Source of the DNA: Hydrogenophaga sp.
Lineage (GTDB): Bacteria > Pseudomonadota > Gammaproteobacteria > Burkholderiales > Burkholderiaceae_C
Length of the DNA stretch: 64,000 nucleotides
Assembly: GCF_019635465.1 (NCBI RefSeq)
Contig: NZ_JAHBZK010000002.1
Coordinates: 1-64,000 of the forward strand
Direction of reading: 5' to 3'
The stretch's first letter is position 1. Each line of letters opens with the position of its first letter. Shown here in pieces: positions 62,053-64,000 of this stretch. Made by a program: the position numbers and the translations under genes. The notes under the pieces are model-generated. The model saw only the letters and a program-made list of their open reading frames with translations. It searched no databases and was not told the DNA's origin.

Positions 62053-64000
62053 CCAGGTGCAAGGCCAGCCAGATCAGAACGAACTCGGGGCGTGAGACGG
62101 CCTTGTCGCTGCACGCTTCAATGGGCTCGTCATTTCGTGTCGCCGGAACGATGGCGAGCCGATCTATTTGGTCCAGCAGCCGAGGCTGGCCCTTGATGCG
62201 CACCTTGGCCACTTCAACCTGAAAGACAGGCTCTACGCGCTGGCTTGCAACACCAACGACCGCAGGGATCGCTTGCTTCTTCTTGCTACCTTGCGCGGGC
62301 TTCGTGTCCTCGCTCTTCTCGTCCTTCACCTTCTTTGGCTTCTTTCCAGAGCGGTCGCGGCCAACGATGACCTTGAACCCGTGGGCTCTGGCCGCAGCAG
62401 GCATAGTCAGCCCGTACCCGTCCGGTTCATAGACATCGACGTCATCTTTCGACCAACCGATGCAAGCGAGGAAGCGATTGATCTGAATGAGATGCTCATC
62501 GCTGAAAACCAGAATCTGCCGAGCGTCAGCCACCTGATCGCACGGGTGCGACTCCGGCGTCCCGAGTGGTGCGCGAAAACCAACCAGTGCGTCAATCCGA
62601 TTCCAGGAAGTTTGAGGGCGGTTCAGCACCAACCGCGCGTACTGCGAGCGCGGCTCGCGAGGGCGTGCCGCCTTTGCCTTACGCACCAGATCTGGCTTGC
62701 GGGTAGGCTTGTGGGCCTGCAGCGCCGTAAAGGCCTCTTGCAAGCGCGCAGAGCTCAGCGGGGAAAGTCGAAGCTGCCAAGCGACCGTCTCAAGCTTGAC
62801 CGCCCTGCCACAGAGCTTCATCGCATCGAGCGCTACTCTCGGCGTCAATTGCGCGTACACGGCGGCCGCGCGCGGCGGCGGGGCCAAAGGGTATGCGGGA
62901 TCCGCATCACAGCGCTCGATATCGAACTTGCGCTCGGCAATCCGATGACGCACCTCGGCCTCAAACGCGCGCGGATTGGCCTTCTGGCAATGGACATTGG
63001 CCCAGTCGTGTAGGAGGTGCGTGTAGTGATGGAAGGTGGTTTGCGGGTGTGCGTGTCCAAGCGTCGCTGCCAGCGCCCATGCAGCGCGGCGGGTTGGCTT
63101 GTCGTGCTTCAAGAGTTGCAGGGAAGTCTGGCGTGCATCCCAAAGCTCGTCGAACGCGAAAGCGGGGTATGTGTCCAGCAATTCGGGAAAGATCAAGCGC
63201 AGTGCGAGCAGGTTGGCAAAAGAGTGCCGCGCGTGGTGGAAGGTCACGCTGTCATTGCTGCAAACGGCGCGCAGTGTGCTCACGATGCGTGTGCGATGAG
63301 GCTGCACCTGCGTCGGGATCTTGGGGTTGACCTCAGAGAAGAACAATGGGGCGTTTGGGTCCTTTGGAGCGAAAAGCTCCCAATGCTTGAGCCAACTTTC
63401 AACAATGAGCTGTTCATGATCAGAGAACGTACCCATCAGCGGAATCTGGCGCCGCCCAGCGAACGACTTGGTGCTTCGATGTCTGGCGCTGATCACCACG
63501 ACGCACGCGCCAGAGGTTGTCACCCAGTCCGAGCGAGCAAGCGAAATCGCCTCGGAAGCACGAAGACCGAATCGGTAGCCAAGCAACAGTACGAACGCAT
63601 CCAACGTTGCCTCGCGATCGAAGGTCACCGAGCGCGGGCACAGGCTCTGCAGCGCGAGGTGGTATTCCGTCGGTGTGATGACATGTGCGGAAACCATGGA
63701 ACCAGTCAGATCCGCACCCAAAGCCGACCAGTCCGGTGAGTCAACACCGTACTCCTTCTCGGCGAATCGATGAAAGTCCATCAAGCGCGCCAGGATGTAG
63801 CGCTGATTCTTCAGGCGCTGGGTCAATGGCTCCTTGTCGTTGGACCGCTTTGTGACATGTGGCCTTCGCAGGACGCGGTCATAGAACATCTCGATCTCAA
63901 TCTCGTCCGCGTTGAAGAGATCGAGCTCGCAGGAGTATTCGACGAAGCCAACGGAGAGCGCGTCCAAGTAGCGCAACACAGAGCGGGCTTTGAGCCATCT
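62045..64000 (-). CDS. Large tyrosine recombinase, 5' end outside window
   Basis: The frame stays open to the window edge (RWLKARSVLRYLD…), so the start lies outside. The visible 651 residues include the catalytic domain with Arg in LLGYRFGLRASEAISLARSDW, the HxxR box TFHHARHSFANLLAL, LGHAHPQTTFHHYTHLLHDW with the Tyr nucleophile, and a long C-terminal part beyond it. That tail of about 300 residues is unusual for an integrase and contains basic stretches (KPTRKPDLVRKAKAARPREP). It probably mobilises the region to its right. Confidence 0.85.
   Translation of the reverse strand, partial: RWLKARSVLRYLDALSVGFVEYSCELDLFNADEIEIEMFYDRVLRRPHVTKRSNDKEPLTQRLKNQRYILARLMDFHRFAEKEYGVDSPDWSALGADLTGSMVSAHVITPTEYHLALQSLCPRSVTFDREATLDAFVLLLGYRFGLRASEAISLARSDWVTTSGACVVVISARHRSTKSFAGRRQIPLMGTFSDHEQLIVESWLKHWELFAPKDPNAPLFFSEVNPKIPTQVQPHRTRIVSTLRAVCSNDSVTFHHARHSFANLLALRLIFPELLDTYPAFAFDELWDARQTSLQLLKHDKPTRRAAWALAATLGHAHPQTTFHHYTHLLHDWANVHCQKANPRAFEAEVRHRIAERKFDIERCDADPAYPLAPPPRAAAVYAQLTPRVALDAMKLCGRAVKLETVAWQLRLSPLSSARLQEAFTALQAHKPTRKPDLVRKAKAARPREPRSQYARLVLNRPQTSWNRIDALVGFRAPLGTPESHPCDQVADARQILVFSDEHLIQINRFLACIGWSKDDVDVYEPDGYGLTMPAAARAHGFKVIVGRDRSGKKPKKVKDEKSEDTKPAQGSKKKQAIPAVVGVASQRVEPVFQVEVAKVRIKGQPRLLDQIDRLAIVPATRNDEPIEACSDKAVSRPEFVLIWLALHLAT

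Overview
The window is high-GC DNA from a betaproteobacterium, most likely a member of the Comamonadaceae such as Hydrogenophaga or Acidovorax. This is judged from the end of the atp operon, the LemA/TPM pair, the two-haem cytochrome and the abundance of TRAP transporters; it is inference, not a database result.

Layout. (1) 1-9128 is core chromosome: the 3' end of the F1 ATP synthase operon (atpA partial, atpG, atpD, atpC), a cyclic-nucleotide-binding protein, two TPM-domain proteins and LemA, an NTF2-like protein, a YheT-type hydrolase, a conserved hypothetical, a membrane-anchored two-haem cytochrome c and tRNA-Arg(CCG). The 5' half of this tRNA is duplicated just upstream. (2) 9129-33900 is a genomic island packed with defence-type genes. 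It starts with an IS3 orfA remnant. A tightly overlapping seven-gene operon (9857-14771) follows, encoding an acyl-carrier-like protein, a XRE regulator, an ImmA/IrrE metallopeptidase, a thymidylate-synthase-like enzyme, a 5-hmdU-kinase/aGPT-pyrophosphorylase-family protein, a MazG-like pyrophosphohydrolase and an AcpS-type phosphopantetheinyl transferase. This is the best candidate for an undescribed system. Then come Hachiman (hamA-hamB), a HEPN-like protein, a Wadjet/MksBEFG-type SMC operon in the order jetC-B-A-D, a XRE regulator, an excisionase and a tyrosine integrase whose 3' end carries a tRNA-Leu-like attachment sequence, and an uncharacterised pair (a protein with a LAGLIDADG-like C-terminus and an AAA+ ATPase). 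(3) 33932-44335 is an aromatic catabolic operon: IclR regulator, Rieske dioxygenase alpha and beta, a TRAP transporter, acetaldehyde dehydrogenase, 4-hydroxy-2-oxovalerate aldolase, a reductase, a Rieske ferredoxin and an MFS transporter. No ring-cleavage dioxygenase is present. (4) 44580-58647 looks like organosulfonate (cysteate) dissimilation: two LysR regulators, an alpha/beta hydrolase, a TRAP transporter, a CuyA-like sulfo-lyase that would release sulfite, SoeABC that would oxidise sulfite to sulfate, and a SulP anion transporter. (5) 58742-64000 is a second mobile region: a relic of the AAA+ ATPase, hipA-hipB with a HipB-type operator, an unknown protein and a large tyrosine recombinase cut by the window edge.

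How the genes fit together. The island combines at least two recognisable anti-phage or anti-plasmid systems with an unexplained nucleotide-chemistry operon. Each of these blocks is tightly packed and has its own small HTH regulator or promoter signal. The two catabolic blocks each pair an importer with the enzymes that would use its substrate; in the sulfonate block an oxidase for the toxic sulfite product and a possible sulfate exporter are also encoded.
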